Positions 35,405-43,587 of a stretch of DNA of 64,000 nucleotides are shown piece after piece. Position 1 is the first letter of the stretch; every line of letters begins with the position of its first letter. The notes beneath the pieces are model-generated. The model was not told the origin of the DNA, did not search any database, and worked only from the letters and a program-made list of their open reading frames with translations. The stretch covers positions 1 to 64,000 of the forward strand of contig NZ_JAUKTR010000002.1 in the NCBI RefSeq assembly GCF_030504955.1, written 5' to 3'. The position numbers and the translations under genes are program-made. This DNA comes from Peiella sedimenti. GTDB lineage: Bacteria > Pseudomonadota > Alphaproteobacteria > Caulobacterales > Caulobacteraceae.

Positions 35405-36373
35405 CTAGACCGTCAGCACGATCTTGCCGACGTGGCCGCCCATCTCCAGAGCGAGGTGGGCGGCCCTGGCGTCTTTGAGGGGGAAGGTGCGGTCGATCAC
35501 CGGGCGGACCTTGCCCTGTTCGATCCAGGGCCAGACCGTCTCCTCCACGGCGCGGGCCAGACGCGCCTTTTCCTGAGAGGAGCGCGGCCTGAGCGTCGAG
35601 CCGGTCAGGGTCAGGCGCTTCATCATGATCTGGGCCAGGTCGACCTCGGCCCGGGCCCCGGACTGGACCGCGATCAGCACCAGCCGCCCGCCGGGGTTCA
35701 GCGCGGCCAGGCCTGTCGCCAGCAGATCGCGCCCGACCATGTCGAGGATCACGTCCGGCCGCGCCTCGGCCAGGGCGGCGGCGAAATCGGGCGCGGTGGA
35801 GTCGAGGGCCGTGTCCGCGCCCAGCTTCAACGCCTGTTCGCACTTGGCCCGGCCGCGCGACGTGGCGACCACCCGGGCCCCGTAAGCCCTGGCCATCTGA
35901 AGGGCGGTTACCCCGATGCCGCTGGTTGCGCCGTGGACGGCCAGGGTCTCGCCGGGCTTAAGGCTCCCGATCTCGAACACATTCGCCCAGACGGTGAAAA
36001 CCGTCTCGGGCAGGCCCGCCGCCTCGATCAGGGACACCCCCTTGGGGACCGGCAGGACCGAGCCGGCGTCGGCCAGGGCGTATTCGGCATAGCCGCCGCC
36101 CGGCAACAGGGCGCAGACCGCGTCCCCTTCCGCCCAGCGCGAAACGTCCTGGCCCAGGGCGGCGATATGGCCCGACACCTCCAGCCCCAGCACGTCGGAG
36201 GCGCCGGTCGGCGGCGGGTACAGTCCCTTGCGCTGCAACAGGTCGGGCCGGTTGATCCCAGCGGCGGCGACCCGGATCAGAACCTGGCCCGGGCCAGGCT
36301 CCGGCGTGGGCCGCTCAGCCAGGTGCAGGGCCTCGGCCGAGCCCTTGCCGCCCTCGATCTCGACTGCGTGCAT
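35405..36373 (-). CDS. PIG3-type NAD(P)H quinone oxidoreductase
   Basis: A 322-residue medium-chain dehydrogenase/reductase of the zinc-free quinone reductase branch. It has GINRPDLLQRKGLYPPP, the PIG3-like signature; GLEVSGHIAALG; the NADPH site VHGATSGIGVTALQMARAYGARV; and KARLARAVEETVWPWIEQGKVRPVI. Catalytic zinc Cys residues are absent, as expected. ATG 36373 is preferred over GTG 36385. It is divergent from the DUF1192 gene. Confidence 0.9.
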   Translation of the reverse strand: MHAVEIEGGKGSAEALHLAERPTPEPGPGQVLIRVAAAGINRPDLLQRKGLYPPPTGASDVLGLEVSGHIAALGQDVSRWAEGDAVCALLPGGGYAEYALADAGSVLPVPKGVSLIEAAGLPETVFTVWANVFEIGSLKPGETLAVHGATSGIGVTALQMARAYGARVVATSRGRAKCEQALKLGADTALDSTAPDFAAALAEARPDVILDMVGRDLLATGLAALNPGGRLVLIAVQSGARAEVDLAQIMMKRLTLTGSTLRPRSSQEKARLARAVEETVWPWIEQGKVRPVIDRTFPLKDARAAHLALEMGGHVGKIVLTV

Positions 36374-36384
36374 CCGTCTGCCCA

Positions 36385-36428
36385 CGTATCAATCCTTGCC
36401 AAGCAAGGCGTTCAGGCGTTCTGATACG
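36385..36428. promoter_or_regulatory. nested inverted and direct repeats in a divergent spacer
   Basis: CGTATCA at 36385-36391 and TGATACG at 36422-36428 form an outer inverted repeat. Inside it CCTTGC (36394-36399) pairs with GCAAGG (36403-36408). AGGCGTTC is repeated in tandem at 36406-36413 and 36414-36421. The set lies between divergent starts at 36373 and 36460. Operator function is inference. Confidence 0.35.
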
Positions 36429-36459
36429 CGCTTGAGGCGAGTGGGAGAAGGGAGCGGCC

Positions 36460-36672
36460 ATGGCGTTCGAGGAACTCGAGCCCCGTCCGGTCCCCGGCGC
36501 GGCGCTGAAGACGCTGGTCCGGGAGGATCTGGATCCCTATGGGGTGGAGGAGCTGGAGGAGCGCATCTCGGCGCTGGAAGGCGAGATCGAGCGGGTGCGC
36601 GCCGCCCTGCACAAGAAGCGCGACCGGAAAAACGCAGCCGACGCTCTTTTTTCGTTCGGCAAGGAAGAATGA
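36460..36672 (+). CDS. DUF1192 family protein
   Basis: A 70-residue acidic-to-basic helical protein of DUF1192. It has LVREDLDPYGVEELEERISALEGEIERVRAAL followed by a basic stretch and a SFGKEE end. GGGAGCGGCC precedes the ATG. It lies upstream of rcdA in the same direction, with a likely terminator between them. Function unknown. Confidence 0.88.
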   Translation: MAFEELEPRPVPGAALKTLVREDLDPYGVEELEERISALEGEIERVRAALHKKRDRKNAADALFSFGKEE

Positions 36673-36689
36673 CCGGATTCGGCTGGCAT

Positions 36690-36708
36690 AGGGGTTGCAA
36701 GCCCCTTT
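36690..36708 (+). terminator. probable intrinsic terminator after DUF1192
   Basis: AGGGGTT at 36690-36696 pairs with AGCCCCT at 36700-36706 (one G-T pair, loop GCA), followed by a short TT run, 18 bases after the DUF1192 stop. The T-run is short, so termination may be partial. Confidence 0.45.
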
Positions 36709-36750
36709 CGTCAGAGTTCGAGTAACCCGGTACGAGGGGCCCCTAACCGT

Positions 36751-37281
36751 ATGTCGCAGACCTTCATGGCCGAGATCGGCGCCGCACGAAGCTCAGCCCC
36801 CCTGGGCCGGGCCGAGGTGGTGCTGGATTTCACCCGTTCCGAGCTGTTCGATCGCACCTTCAACGAGGGCATGGCCCTGGTGGAGGAGACCGCCGCCTAT
36901 CTGGACGGCGAGGGCCGCCGGGACTCCAAGCTGCTCAGCCGGGCCGCCGCCCTATCCTACGCCGCCGAGAGCATGAAGCTGACCACGCGGCTGATGCAGA
37001 TCGCCTCGTGGCTGCTGGTGCAGCGGGCCGTGCGCGAGGGCGAGATGGATCCCATGGCGGCCTGCGAGCCGCGCTATCGGCTGAAGGCCCGCGAGGAGCA
37101 GCCCGGAACGCTGGACGCCGAGCTGCCCGTCGCCCTGGTGGAGCTGGTCCTGCAGACCGAGCGGCTGCACGAGCGGGTGCTGTACCTGGACCGCCGTATG
37201 TATCTGGACGACACGCCCGCGCCGGAAGCCAATCCGGTGCAGAGCCAGCTGGACCGGCTGAAGGCGGCCTTCGGGGGGTAG
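36751..37281 (+). CDS. rcdA: RcdA-type protease adaptor (DUF1465)
   Basis: A 176-residue DUF1465 protein, the RcdA family. In Caulobacter RcdA is an adaptor in the ClpXP hierarchy that delivers CtrA and other substrates for degradation at the cell-cycle transition. Visible helices are VVLDFTRSELFDRTFNEGMALVEETAAYLDG and LSRAAALSYAAESMKLTTRLMQIASWLLVQRAV, the three-helix core, then a variable tail. The ribosome site GAGGGG lies inside a small palindrome (AGGGGCCCCT, 36735-36744), which might damp translation. Confidence 0.9.
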   Translation: MSQTFMAEIGAARSSAPLGRAEVVLDFTRSELFDRTFNEGMALVEETAAYLDGEGRRDSKLLSRAAALSYAAESMKLTTRLMQIASWLLVQRAVREGEMDPMAACEPRYRLKAREEQPGTLDAELPVALVELVLQTERLHERVLYLDRRMYLDDTPAPEANPVQSQLDRLKAAFGG

Positions 37282-37291
37282 ACCCCGTTTT
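37272..37291 (+). terminator. possible intrinsic terminator after rcdA
   Basis: CGGGG at 37272-37276 pairs with CCCCG at 37283-37287, followed by TTTT. The stem overlaps the rcdA stop codon. It is short (5 bp), so support is modest. Confidence 0.4.
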
Positions 37292-37514
37292 GGGGCCCCG
37301 TCCCGCCTGGAAACGCCGCGCCAAACCGCGCCAAACCCTGCCACTTCGCGCCGGATGCGAGGAAATGGAACGGACGGCCCCGGGGGTTTCGATGGGATCA
37401 TCGGACCAGTCTCGGGGCAGGCGGACGGGCGTGGATAAGTCACAGTCACTGAAGTCATCGCCGCGGCGGTGAAATCCGCTTGTCGAGGACCGCCTAACGC
37501 GGTTTTGAGGCGGC

Positions 37515-38834
37515 ATGCGCCCCTTTCATCACCTGCTGGCCAACAACCTCGTCGCCAACGTGACGAACTTCACGGTGTGGTTCGCCGTGACCTTCTGGGT
37601 CTATCTGGAGACACGCTCGGTCTTCGCCACGGGCATGATCGCGGGTCTGTACCTGGTGCTGACGGCGGGACTGGCCTTCTGGCTGGGCAGCATCGTGGAC
37701 CACCACCGCAAGAAGCGGGTCATGATGGGCTCCAGCGCCGCGTCCCTCGCCTTCTACATCGCCGGTCTGGGCCTGCTTCTGACCACGCCCGAGGCGGCCA
37801 TGCAGCGCGTGGCGGGCGTCGAGCTGTGGGCCTTCATCGGCCTGGTCATGCTGGGCGTCATCGCCGGCAACATCCGCGCCATCGCCCTGCCCACCCTGGT
37901 CACGGTTCTGGTGCCCGAGGATCGCCGCGACCGCGCCAACGGCCTGGTGGGCATGATCACCGGCATCGGCTTTCTGACCACCTCGGTCATCTCCGGCTTC
38001 CTCGTGGCGCGCACGGGCATGCAGGGGACGCTTGTCTTCGCTCTGGCCCTGACGGCCGCCGCCTTCGTGCACCTGCGCTTCATCGGGGTGGACGAGCCCC
38101 TGCCCGAGCCGCCCGCCGACGAGAATGGCAAGCCCGGCCGCCGCCGGGTGGACCTGGCCGGGACGCTCAGAGTGGTGGGGGCCGTGCCCGGCCTCTTCGC
38201 CCTGATCCTCTTCGCCACCTTCAACAACTTCCTGGGCGGCGTCTTCATGGCCCTGATGGACGCCTACGGCCTGTCCCTGATGCGGGTTGAGCACTGGGGC
38301 CTGATGTGGGGCGCGGTCTCCACCGGCTTCATCCTCTCGGGCCTGGTGATCGCGCGGACAGGTCTGGGATCCAGTCCGTTGCGCACTTTGATGATCGTCA
38401 ATCTGATCGCCTGGGGCGGCGCTGCCGTCTTCACGCTGCAGCCGTGGATCTGGCTGCTGTTCGCCGGGACCTTCCTCTGGATGTTCCTGGGCCCCTTCGC
38501 CGAGGCGGCCGCGCACACCACCCTGCAGAAGGTGGTCCCGTTTGAGCGTCAGGGACGGGTGTTCGGCTTCGCCCAGTCGGTGGAGCAGGCCGCCAGCCCG
38601 CTGACGGCGTTCCTGATCGGCCCGCTGACCCAGTTCCTGGTCATCCCCTTCATGTCCGAGGGCGGCGCGGGAGCGGCGGCCATAGGCGACTGGTTCGGCA
38701 CGGGGCCTGCGCGCGGCATCGCCCTGGTCTTCACCGTCTCCGGCCTGGTCGGGATTGTGGCCACCCTCCTGGCCTTTAACTCGCCCCAGTACCGCCGGCT
38801 GTCCGAAGTCTACGCCAGGGGGGTGGTAGAGTAG
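37515..38834 (+). CDS. MFS transporter
   Basis: A 439-residue major facilitator with about twelve helices. The loop after the second helix reads GSIVDHHRKKRVMM, matching the G-x3-D-R-x-G-R-(R/K) type MFS motif. A basic loop follows helix six (DENGKPGRRRVDLAGTLR). Substrate is not readable. The spacer before it (37282-37514) holds the terminator above and a tandem direct repeat CGCGCCAAAC at 37317-37336, with no gene. It is tail-to-tail, 4 bp apart, with the EAL gene. Confidence 0.85.
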   Translation: MRPFHHLLANNLVANVTNFTVWFAVTFWVYLETRSVFATGMIAGLYLVLTAGLAFWLGSIVDHHRKKRVMMGSSAASLAFYIAGLGLLLTTPEAAMQRVAGVELWAFIGLVMLGVIAGNIRAIALPTLVTVLVPEDRRDRANGLVGMITGIGFLTTSVISGFLVARTGMQGTLVFALALTAAAFVHLRFIGVDEPLPEPPADENGKPGRRRVDLAGTLRVVGAVPGLFALILFATFNNFLGGVFMALMDAYGLSLMRVEHWGLMWGAVSTGFILSGLVIARTGLGSSPLRTLMIVNLIAWGGAAVFTLQPWIWLLFAGTFLWMFLGPFAEAAAHTTLQKVVPFERQGRVFGFAQSVEQAASPLTAFLIGPLTQFLVIPFMSEGGAGAAAIGDWFGTGPARGIALVFTVSGLVGIVATLLAFNSPQYRRLSEVYARGVVE

Positions 38835-38838
38835 ACGG

Positions 38839-40122
38839 TCAGGCGAACCTTCTGCGCCGCTGGGTCGCCTGGAGGGTCGAGCGGATGAAGTCCGAGGAGG
38901 GCTCGGCCTCCGCCAGGACCTGCTCCTTGATGGCGCGCGGCTCGCCGAACAGGTTGCCCTGGGCGTAGCCGATGTCGAGCTCGAGGATGTCGACCACCTG
39001 GCGCTCGGCCTCGACCTTCTCGGCGATGACCTCCATGCCGTAGCGGCGCGAGATGCCGGCGAAGTCCGAGGCGTGGATGTCGCGCAGCGACGCCAGGGCC
39101 GGGCCGCCCTCAAGATCCAGCAGCTGCTCAAGCAGCAGGTCCGCGCCGATCTTGATGAACTTCACGTCCGAGCGCTGCAGGTCGGCATAGTCCAGGTCGA
39201 GCGTCTGCACCTTGTCGATCGAGAAGCGGAAGCCCAGGTCCGCCAGCTTGGCCATGTTGCGCGCCTCGACGGCGCCGCGCGCGTCGAAGGCGGCCTGGCC
39301 CATCTCGAAGATGAGGGCGTCGCGCAGGTCGGCGTTCTCGCGCAGGAAGTCCAGGAACTGGGGGAAGAAGGTCTCGTCGGCCAGCGAGGCCGGCGAGACG
39401 TTGCAGAACACGCCCACCCGCCGGTCCTGCTTGGCCAGGCGACGCACGATCTGGGCGCAGCGGAAGAGCAGCAGGTTGTCGATGGCGGGGACCAGACCCT
39501 CGCCCTCGGCGATGGACAGGTACTCGGCCGGCATCATCACCCTGCCGGTGGTGTCGCGCAGACGCGTGAAGCTCTCGTAGAAGACGGTCTTGCGCTGGGG
39601 CAGGGTGACGACGGGCTGGAGGTAGAGATCGACGCGGTTGTCGGTCAGGGCTTCGCGCACCGTGTCCATCAGGGCGGCGGCCTGGCGCTGGCGGCGGCCC
39701 TCGAAGGTGTCGGGACTGTGGGTGACCGAGGCCTGGGCCTCGGCCTGGCGGGCGTCGAGACTGGCGCTCATGCGGTGGACCAGATCCTCGAGGATGCGCA
39801 CCTCGTCGGTCAGGGCCTCGTTGGCGCCGACGGCGCCCTTTTCGACGGCCCCAGCCAGTTCAGCGACGGAGCCCTGGGTGCTCTCCACCGCATCAGCCAG
39901 CAGCTGATAGGCCTGGCGGATGCCCTCCACCTCGCGGCGCAGGGCCGCTCGGCCCATGGCCCCCGAGATCAAGGCGTGCAGGCTGAAGGCGAAACCCAGG
40001 GCGCCGAACAGCCCGGCCGAGGCGGCGCCCACCCCCATGCCGCCGCGCCACATGAGGGCGGCGACCGTCATGGCGAGGAAGACATAGGCCCCGAACAGCA
40101 GGCCGGCGGTCAGTTTCTGCAT
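38839..40122 (-). CDS. TipF-like membrane protein with degenerate EAL domain
   Basis: A 427-residue protein with two N-terminal transmembrane helices (LTAGLLFGAYVFLAMTVAALMW and GAASAGLFGALGFAFSLHAL), a coiled-coil region at about 60-135, then an EAL domain. The catalytic signatures are altered: ESF in VFYESFTRL in place of EAL, FSIDKVQT where DDFGTG is expected, and AEKVEAE for AEGVE. It should therefore bind but hardly hydrolyse cyclic di-GMP. This matches the architecture of Caulobacter TipF, which recruits flagellar assembly factors to the pole. The TipF name is likely but not certain. Confidence 0.75.
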   Translation of the reverse strand: MQKLTAGLLFGAYVFLAMTVAALMWRGGMGVGAASAGLFGALGFAFSLHALISGAMGRAALRREVEGIRQAYQLLADAVESTQGSVAELAGAVEKGAVGANEALTDEVRILEDLVHRMSASLDARQAEAQASVTHSPDTFEGRRQRQAAALMDTVREALTDNRVDLYLQPVVTLPQRKTVFYESFTRLRDTTGRVMMPAEYLSIAEGEGLVPAIDNLLLFRCAQIVRRLAKQDRRVGVFCNVSPASLADETFFPQFLDFLRENADLRDALIFEMGQAAFDARGAVEARNMAKLADLGFRFSIDKVQTLDLDYADLQRSDVKFIKIGADLLLEQLLDLEGGPALASLRDIHASDFAGISRRYGMEVIAEKVEAERQVVDILELDIGYAQGNLFGEPRAIKEQVLAEAEPSSDFIRSTLQATQRRRRFA

Positions 40123-40222
40123 CGGCTCCGGTCCTCAAGGCCGCAGTAAGCGCAGCCTGATGGAATCGCCCGAGTATCGGTCTATCTAGACGTTTCGCCT
40201 ATAGGCAAACCGGAGCGGGGCT

Positions 40223-41005
40223 GTGGAACTCTTCGATCTGAGCGGCAAGACGGCGGTCATCACCGGCTCGTCGCGGGGCATCGGCAAGGCCATCGCAGAG
40301 CGCCTGGCCGAGCACGGGGCGCGGGTGGTGATCTCGTCGCGCAAGGCCGCGCCGTGCGAGGAGGTCGCCCAGGCGATCAACGCCCGTTTCGGCCCAATCG
40401 ACGGGAAGGCCCGCGCCATCGCGGTTCCAGCCAACATCGGCTCGAAGGACGATCTGCAAAGACTGGTCGACGAGACCCGCGCCTGGGCCGGGCGAATCGA
40501 CATCCTGGTCTGCAACGCCGCCTCCAATCCCTATGCGGGACCGATGGCGGGCATCTCGGACGAGCAGTTCGAAAAGATCCTCCAGAACAACGTCATTTCG
40601 AACCACTGGCTGATCCAGATGGTCGCGCCGGAGATGCTGGAGCGCAAGGACGGCTCGATCATCATCGTCAGCTCGATCGGGGGCCTGCGCGGCAACGCCC
40701 TGATCGGGGCCTACAACATCTCTAAGGCGGCCGACATGCAGCTGGCCCGCAATCTGGCGGTGGAATACGGCCCGTCAGGCGTGCGTGTGAACTGCATCGC
40801 GCCAGGCCTGATCCAGACGGACTTCGCCCGCGCCCTGTGGGAGAACCCGCAGATCCTCAGGGCCACCACCGATCCCATGCCCATGAAGCGCATCGGCCAG
40901 CCGGACGAGATCGCGGGGGCGGCGGTCTATCTGGCCGCGCCCGCATCCGCCTACATGACCGGCCAGACCCTGGTCGTCGACGGCGGGATCACCATCGCAT
41001 GGTGA
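40223..41005 (+). CDS. short-chain dehydrogenase/reductase
   Basis: A 260-residue classical SDR oxidoreductase. It has the cofactor loop TGSSRGIG at 14-21, NAAS at 98-101, catalytic Ser near 150, and Y164/K168 in AYNISKAADM. The C-terminal end GQTLVVDGGITIAW is usual for DHRS4-like and FabG-like enzymes. The start is GTG with GGAGCGGGG upstream. The acyltransferase gene starts inside its last codons. Confidence 0.92.
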   Translation: MELFDLSGKTAVITGSSRGIGKAIAERLAEHGARVVISSRKAAPCEEVAQAINARFGPIDGKARAIAVPANIGSKDDLQRLVDETRAWAGRIDILVCNAASNPYAGPMAGISDEQFEKILQNNVISNHWLIQMVAPEMLERKDGSIIIVSSIGGLRGNALIGAYNISKAADMQLARNLAVEYGPSGVRVNCIAPGLIQTDFARALWENPQILRATTDPMPMKRIGQPDEIAGAAVYLAAPASAYMTGQTLVVDGGITIAW

Positions 41006-41907
41006 GCCGCGCCCAGGACCTGCAGTGGCGCCTGGAGGCCGTGCTGTTCGCCGGCTACTTCGGCCTGATGCGGGCGCTGCCGACGGACTGGGCCTCGGGC
41101 CTGGGGGCCGCCCTGCTGAAGACCCTGGGGCCGCTGACGGGCGCACACCGCACGGCCGAGAGAAACCTGCGCCTGGCTTTTCCCGAGAAGGACGCCGCGT
41201 GGCGCCGCCGGATGCTGAAGGCCCAGTGGGACAACACCGGCCGCACCTTCGCCGAGACGCCGATCCTGAACCGCATGACCGTGGCCTCGGGCCGGGTGGA
41301 GCTGGTGGACCCGCACGGGCGGCTGAAGGCGCTGGCCGACGGCGCGCCGCCGGTGGTCTTCGTGTCGGGCCATTTCGCCTGTTTCGAGATCATGCCGCTG
41401 GTGATCCTGGAGGCGGGCGTCCCCTGCCAGATCACCTATCGGGCCACCAACAACCCCTATGTGGACCGCATCATCCGCGACAGCCGCGCACGATACGGCG
41501 TGAAGCTGTTCGCGCCCAAGGGGGCCGAGGGGGCGCGCGAACTGCTGGACGGCCTGAAGCGCGGGGAGTCCGCCGCCCTGATGAACGATCAGAAGTTCAA
41601 CGAGGGTCCCGAGGTGCTGTTCTTCGGCAAGCCCGTGAACGCCGCGCCCGGCCCGTCACGCCTGGCCCAGCGCTTCGGCACGGTGCTGCAGCCCATGTCG
41701 GTGGAGCGGATCAAGGGCGCCCGCTTCCGCGTGGTCGTGCACGATCCGATCCCGGTGCCGAAGACGGGGGACAAGGCGGCGGACGTGGCCGCGGCCACGC
41801 AAGCCGTTACACGCTTCGTCGAGGATCAGGTGCGGCGGCGGCCGGAGGAGTGGTTCTGGGTCCACAAACGCTGGCCGAACGCGGCCTATGCGGCGCTCGA
41901 GGCCTGA
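40999..41907 (+). CDS. LpxL/HtrB-type lipid A acyltransferase
   Basis: A 302-residue inner-membrane acyltransferase. The catalytic H-x4-E motif is in FVSGHFACFEIMPL. RATNNPYVDRIIRDSR and FFGKPVNAAPGPSRLAQRF are typical of LpxL/LpxM. PEEWFWVHKRWP is the usual end. It adds a secondary acyl chain to Kdo2-lipid A. ATG 40999 overlaps the SDR stop by 7 bp. The lipid A genes at 11,772-16,517 are its functional partners. Confidence 0.9.
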   Translation: MVSRAQDLQWRLEAVLFAGYFGLMRALPTDWASGLGAALLKTLGPLTGAHRTAERNLRLAFPEKDAAWRRRMLKAQWDNTGRTFAETPILNRMTVASGRVELVDPHGRLKALADGAPPVVFVSGHFACFEIMPLVILEAGVPCQITYRATNNPYVDRIIRDSRARYGVKLFAPKGAEGARELLDGLKRGESAALMNDQKFNEGPEVLFFGKPVNAAPGPSRLAQRFGTVLQPMSVERIKGARFRVVVHDPIPVPKTGDKAADVAAATQAVTRFVEDQVRRRPEEWFWVHKRWPNAAYAALEA

Positions 41908-42398
41908 TTCCGAGGGTCGGTGGACCGGCGCCAGGGGCCGTCATAGGCCTTGGCGTTCACGCGGCGGCGGCAGGGGCCGAAATAGCTCTCGGTCTTGATG
42001 AAGGGCCGGGGCTTGAAGATGACGGCGTTCAGCCGCTCGAGAATGGCCTTGGCCGTAATCGGCTTGACCACGAACTCGGTGACGCCGGCGTCGCGCGCCT
42101 CCTGCACCCGGCGGCGCTCGGAATGGCCGGTCATCATGATGATGGGCAGATAGGGATTGGCGCTGTCGCCGCTGTTGCGCACCAGGCGGGTGAACTCGAC
42201 TCCGTCGATGGGGAACATGTTGAAGTCGACGATGGCCACGTCGGCGGGCCAGTCGCGCAGCGCCTCCAGAGCCTCCGCCCCGTCACGAACCTCGCGGATG
42301 CGGCGGATGCCCGCCGACGTCAGGATGGTGGCCGTGATCGCCCGCATGTGCTGGTTGTCGTCCACGAGGAGGACTTGCAGGGCGCTGAGAGACGACAT
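41886..42398 (-). CDS. single-domain response regulator
   Basis: A 170-residue CheY-like receiver. Acidic pair D13/D14, phospho-acceptor D58 (VAIVDFNMFP), T90 (IIMMTGHS) and K112 (VVKPITA) are all present, so it should be phosphorylatable. The C-terminal 45 residues are a short extension (TESYFGPCRRR, YDGPWRRS) common in alphaproteobacterial FixJ/CheY-like regulators, with no DNA-binding domain. It overlaps the acyltransferase gene tail-to-tail by 22 bp. Partner kinase unknown. Confidence 0.88.
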   Translation of the reverse strand: MSSLSALQVLLVDDNQHMRAITATILTSAGIRRIREVRDGAEALEALRDWPADVAIVDFNMFPIDGVEFTRLVRNSGDSANPYLPIIMMTGHSERRRVQEARDAGVTEFVVKPITAKAILERLNAVIFKPRPFIKTESYFGPCRRRVNAKAYDGPWRRSTDPRNQASSAA

Positions 42399-42483
42399 GG
42401 AGGCTCGACGTTGGAGGGCGGCGGAATCGGTGGGCGCGAGTCTAGGGGCGGAAATCTTGCTTAATAGTGACTGAAAGGCGCCC

Positions 42484-43314
42484 TCAGGCGCGGACCATCA
42501 GGGATGGATCGAGATTCTGATCCCGCCACTTGAGCCGCCAGCACAGGTGGGGACCGGTGGCGCGACCGCGGTCGCCTGCCCGGCCGATGATCTGACCACG
42601 GACGACCCGGTCGCCCTGACGCACGTCAAGCGACGACTGGTGCAGGTAGGCCGAGATCAGGCCCTGGCCGTGGTCGATGAAGGTGAGTCCGCCCTCGAAA
42701 TGCATGTCCGGTTCGGCCAGCACCACCAGTCCCGCCGCCGGCGCCCGGATCGGCGCGCCCGTGGGCGCGGCCAGGTCGATGCCGTAGTGGGGCCGGGCCG
42801 GCGTGCCGTTGAGGATGCGCTGGGCGCCCCACGGGCTGGTGACGCGGATGCTCTCCAGCGGCCAGTCGAAGCCGTCGCGGAAATGGTCAGAAGGGTCGCG
42901 GCTGGCGTAGGCCGCACGCTTGAGCTCTGCCTCGCGGCGGATGCGCTCCAGAAGCGCCGGGTCCGTGGGCGTGACGGTGGACGGCGGCAGGCCGTCGATG
43001 CGCCGGATCGGGAAGTCACCGCGGTCCAGGGCGATGAGGCGCTCGCGCGGACCAGCGGAGATGCGCGCTTCGAGCGGCGCGTCGCGGTCGAAGCCGACGA
43101 TAAACCACCCTCCTTCAGAGGCGCGGCCCACCTCCTGACCGTCCAGCCGGATCACGGCACCGGGCTCGGCGCGGCCGATGGCGTGGCCGCCCTGAACCAG
43201 CCGTCCGCGCAGGGGCAGGATGTCTTCAGGCGTGGGAGCCCGGGTCTGGGCCTGGGCCAGGCGGGCGAGGGGCAGCAGGGCCCCGGCGGCGAGCAGGGTG
43301 CGGCGGCCGATCAC
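42484..43314 (-). CDS. M23 family peptidoglycan peptidase
   Basis: A 276-residue exported LytM-type protein. The signal MIGRRTLLAAGALLPLARLAQAQ has a twin-Arg pair. The catalytic core has H176-x3-D180 (PHYGID), H225 in SAYLHQ, and GPHLCW where HxH is expected, so the second His is Cys258. A Cys could still bind zinc, so activity is possible. An immunoglobulin-like N-terminal part precedes it. It overlaps DUF2093 by ATGA. Confidence 0.87.
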   Translation of the reverse strand: MIGRRTLLAAGALLPLARLAQAQTRAPTPEDILPLRGRLVQGGHAIGRAEPGAVIRLDGQEVGRASEGGWFIVGFDRDAPLEARISAGPRERLIALDRGDFPIRRIDGLPPSTVTPTDPALLERIRREAELKRAAYASRDPSDHFRDGFDWPLESIRVTSPWGAQRILNGTPARPHYGIDLAAPTGAPIRAPAAGLVVLAEPDMHFEGGLTFIDHGQGLISAYLHQSSLDVRQGDRVVRGQIIGRAGDRGRATGPHLCWRLKWRDQNLDPSLMVRA

Positions 43315-43517
43315 CGCGGCGCCATGCGCGAGATGGCCTCGCGCGGGCTGAGGTAGGCTTCCTGCCGCTCGGCGCTCCAGTAGCGCAGCGCCTCCAGCGG
43401 AATGCGCTCGCCGGTGACGGCGCAGATCACGAAGCGGCCGGGCTTGAGCACCACGAACTCGCCGTCGCCGTAGTGCAGCTGGGCCAGGTCGGACAGGTTC
43501 GGATCATGGACGTTCAT
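43311..43517 (-). CDS. DUF2093 family protein
   Basis: A 68-residue protein of DUF2093: AQLHYGDGEFVVLKPGRFVICAVTGERIPLEALRYWS. ATG 43517 chosen over a GTG two codons earlier. It is translationally coupled to the M23 gene. DUF2093 next to an M23 peptidase is a recurring alphaproteobacterial pair. Function unknown. Confidence 0.88.
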   Translation of the reverse strand: MNVHDPNLSDLAQLHYGDGEFVVLKPGRFVICAVTGERIPLEALRYWSAERQEAYLSPREAISRMAPR

Positions 43518-43587
43518 GCCCACAAGGTAGTCGCGTGGGCCGACGGTGGCGAGGGGGCGGACCGGGATTTCCCCCGAGTCGGCCGCC

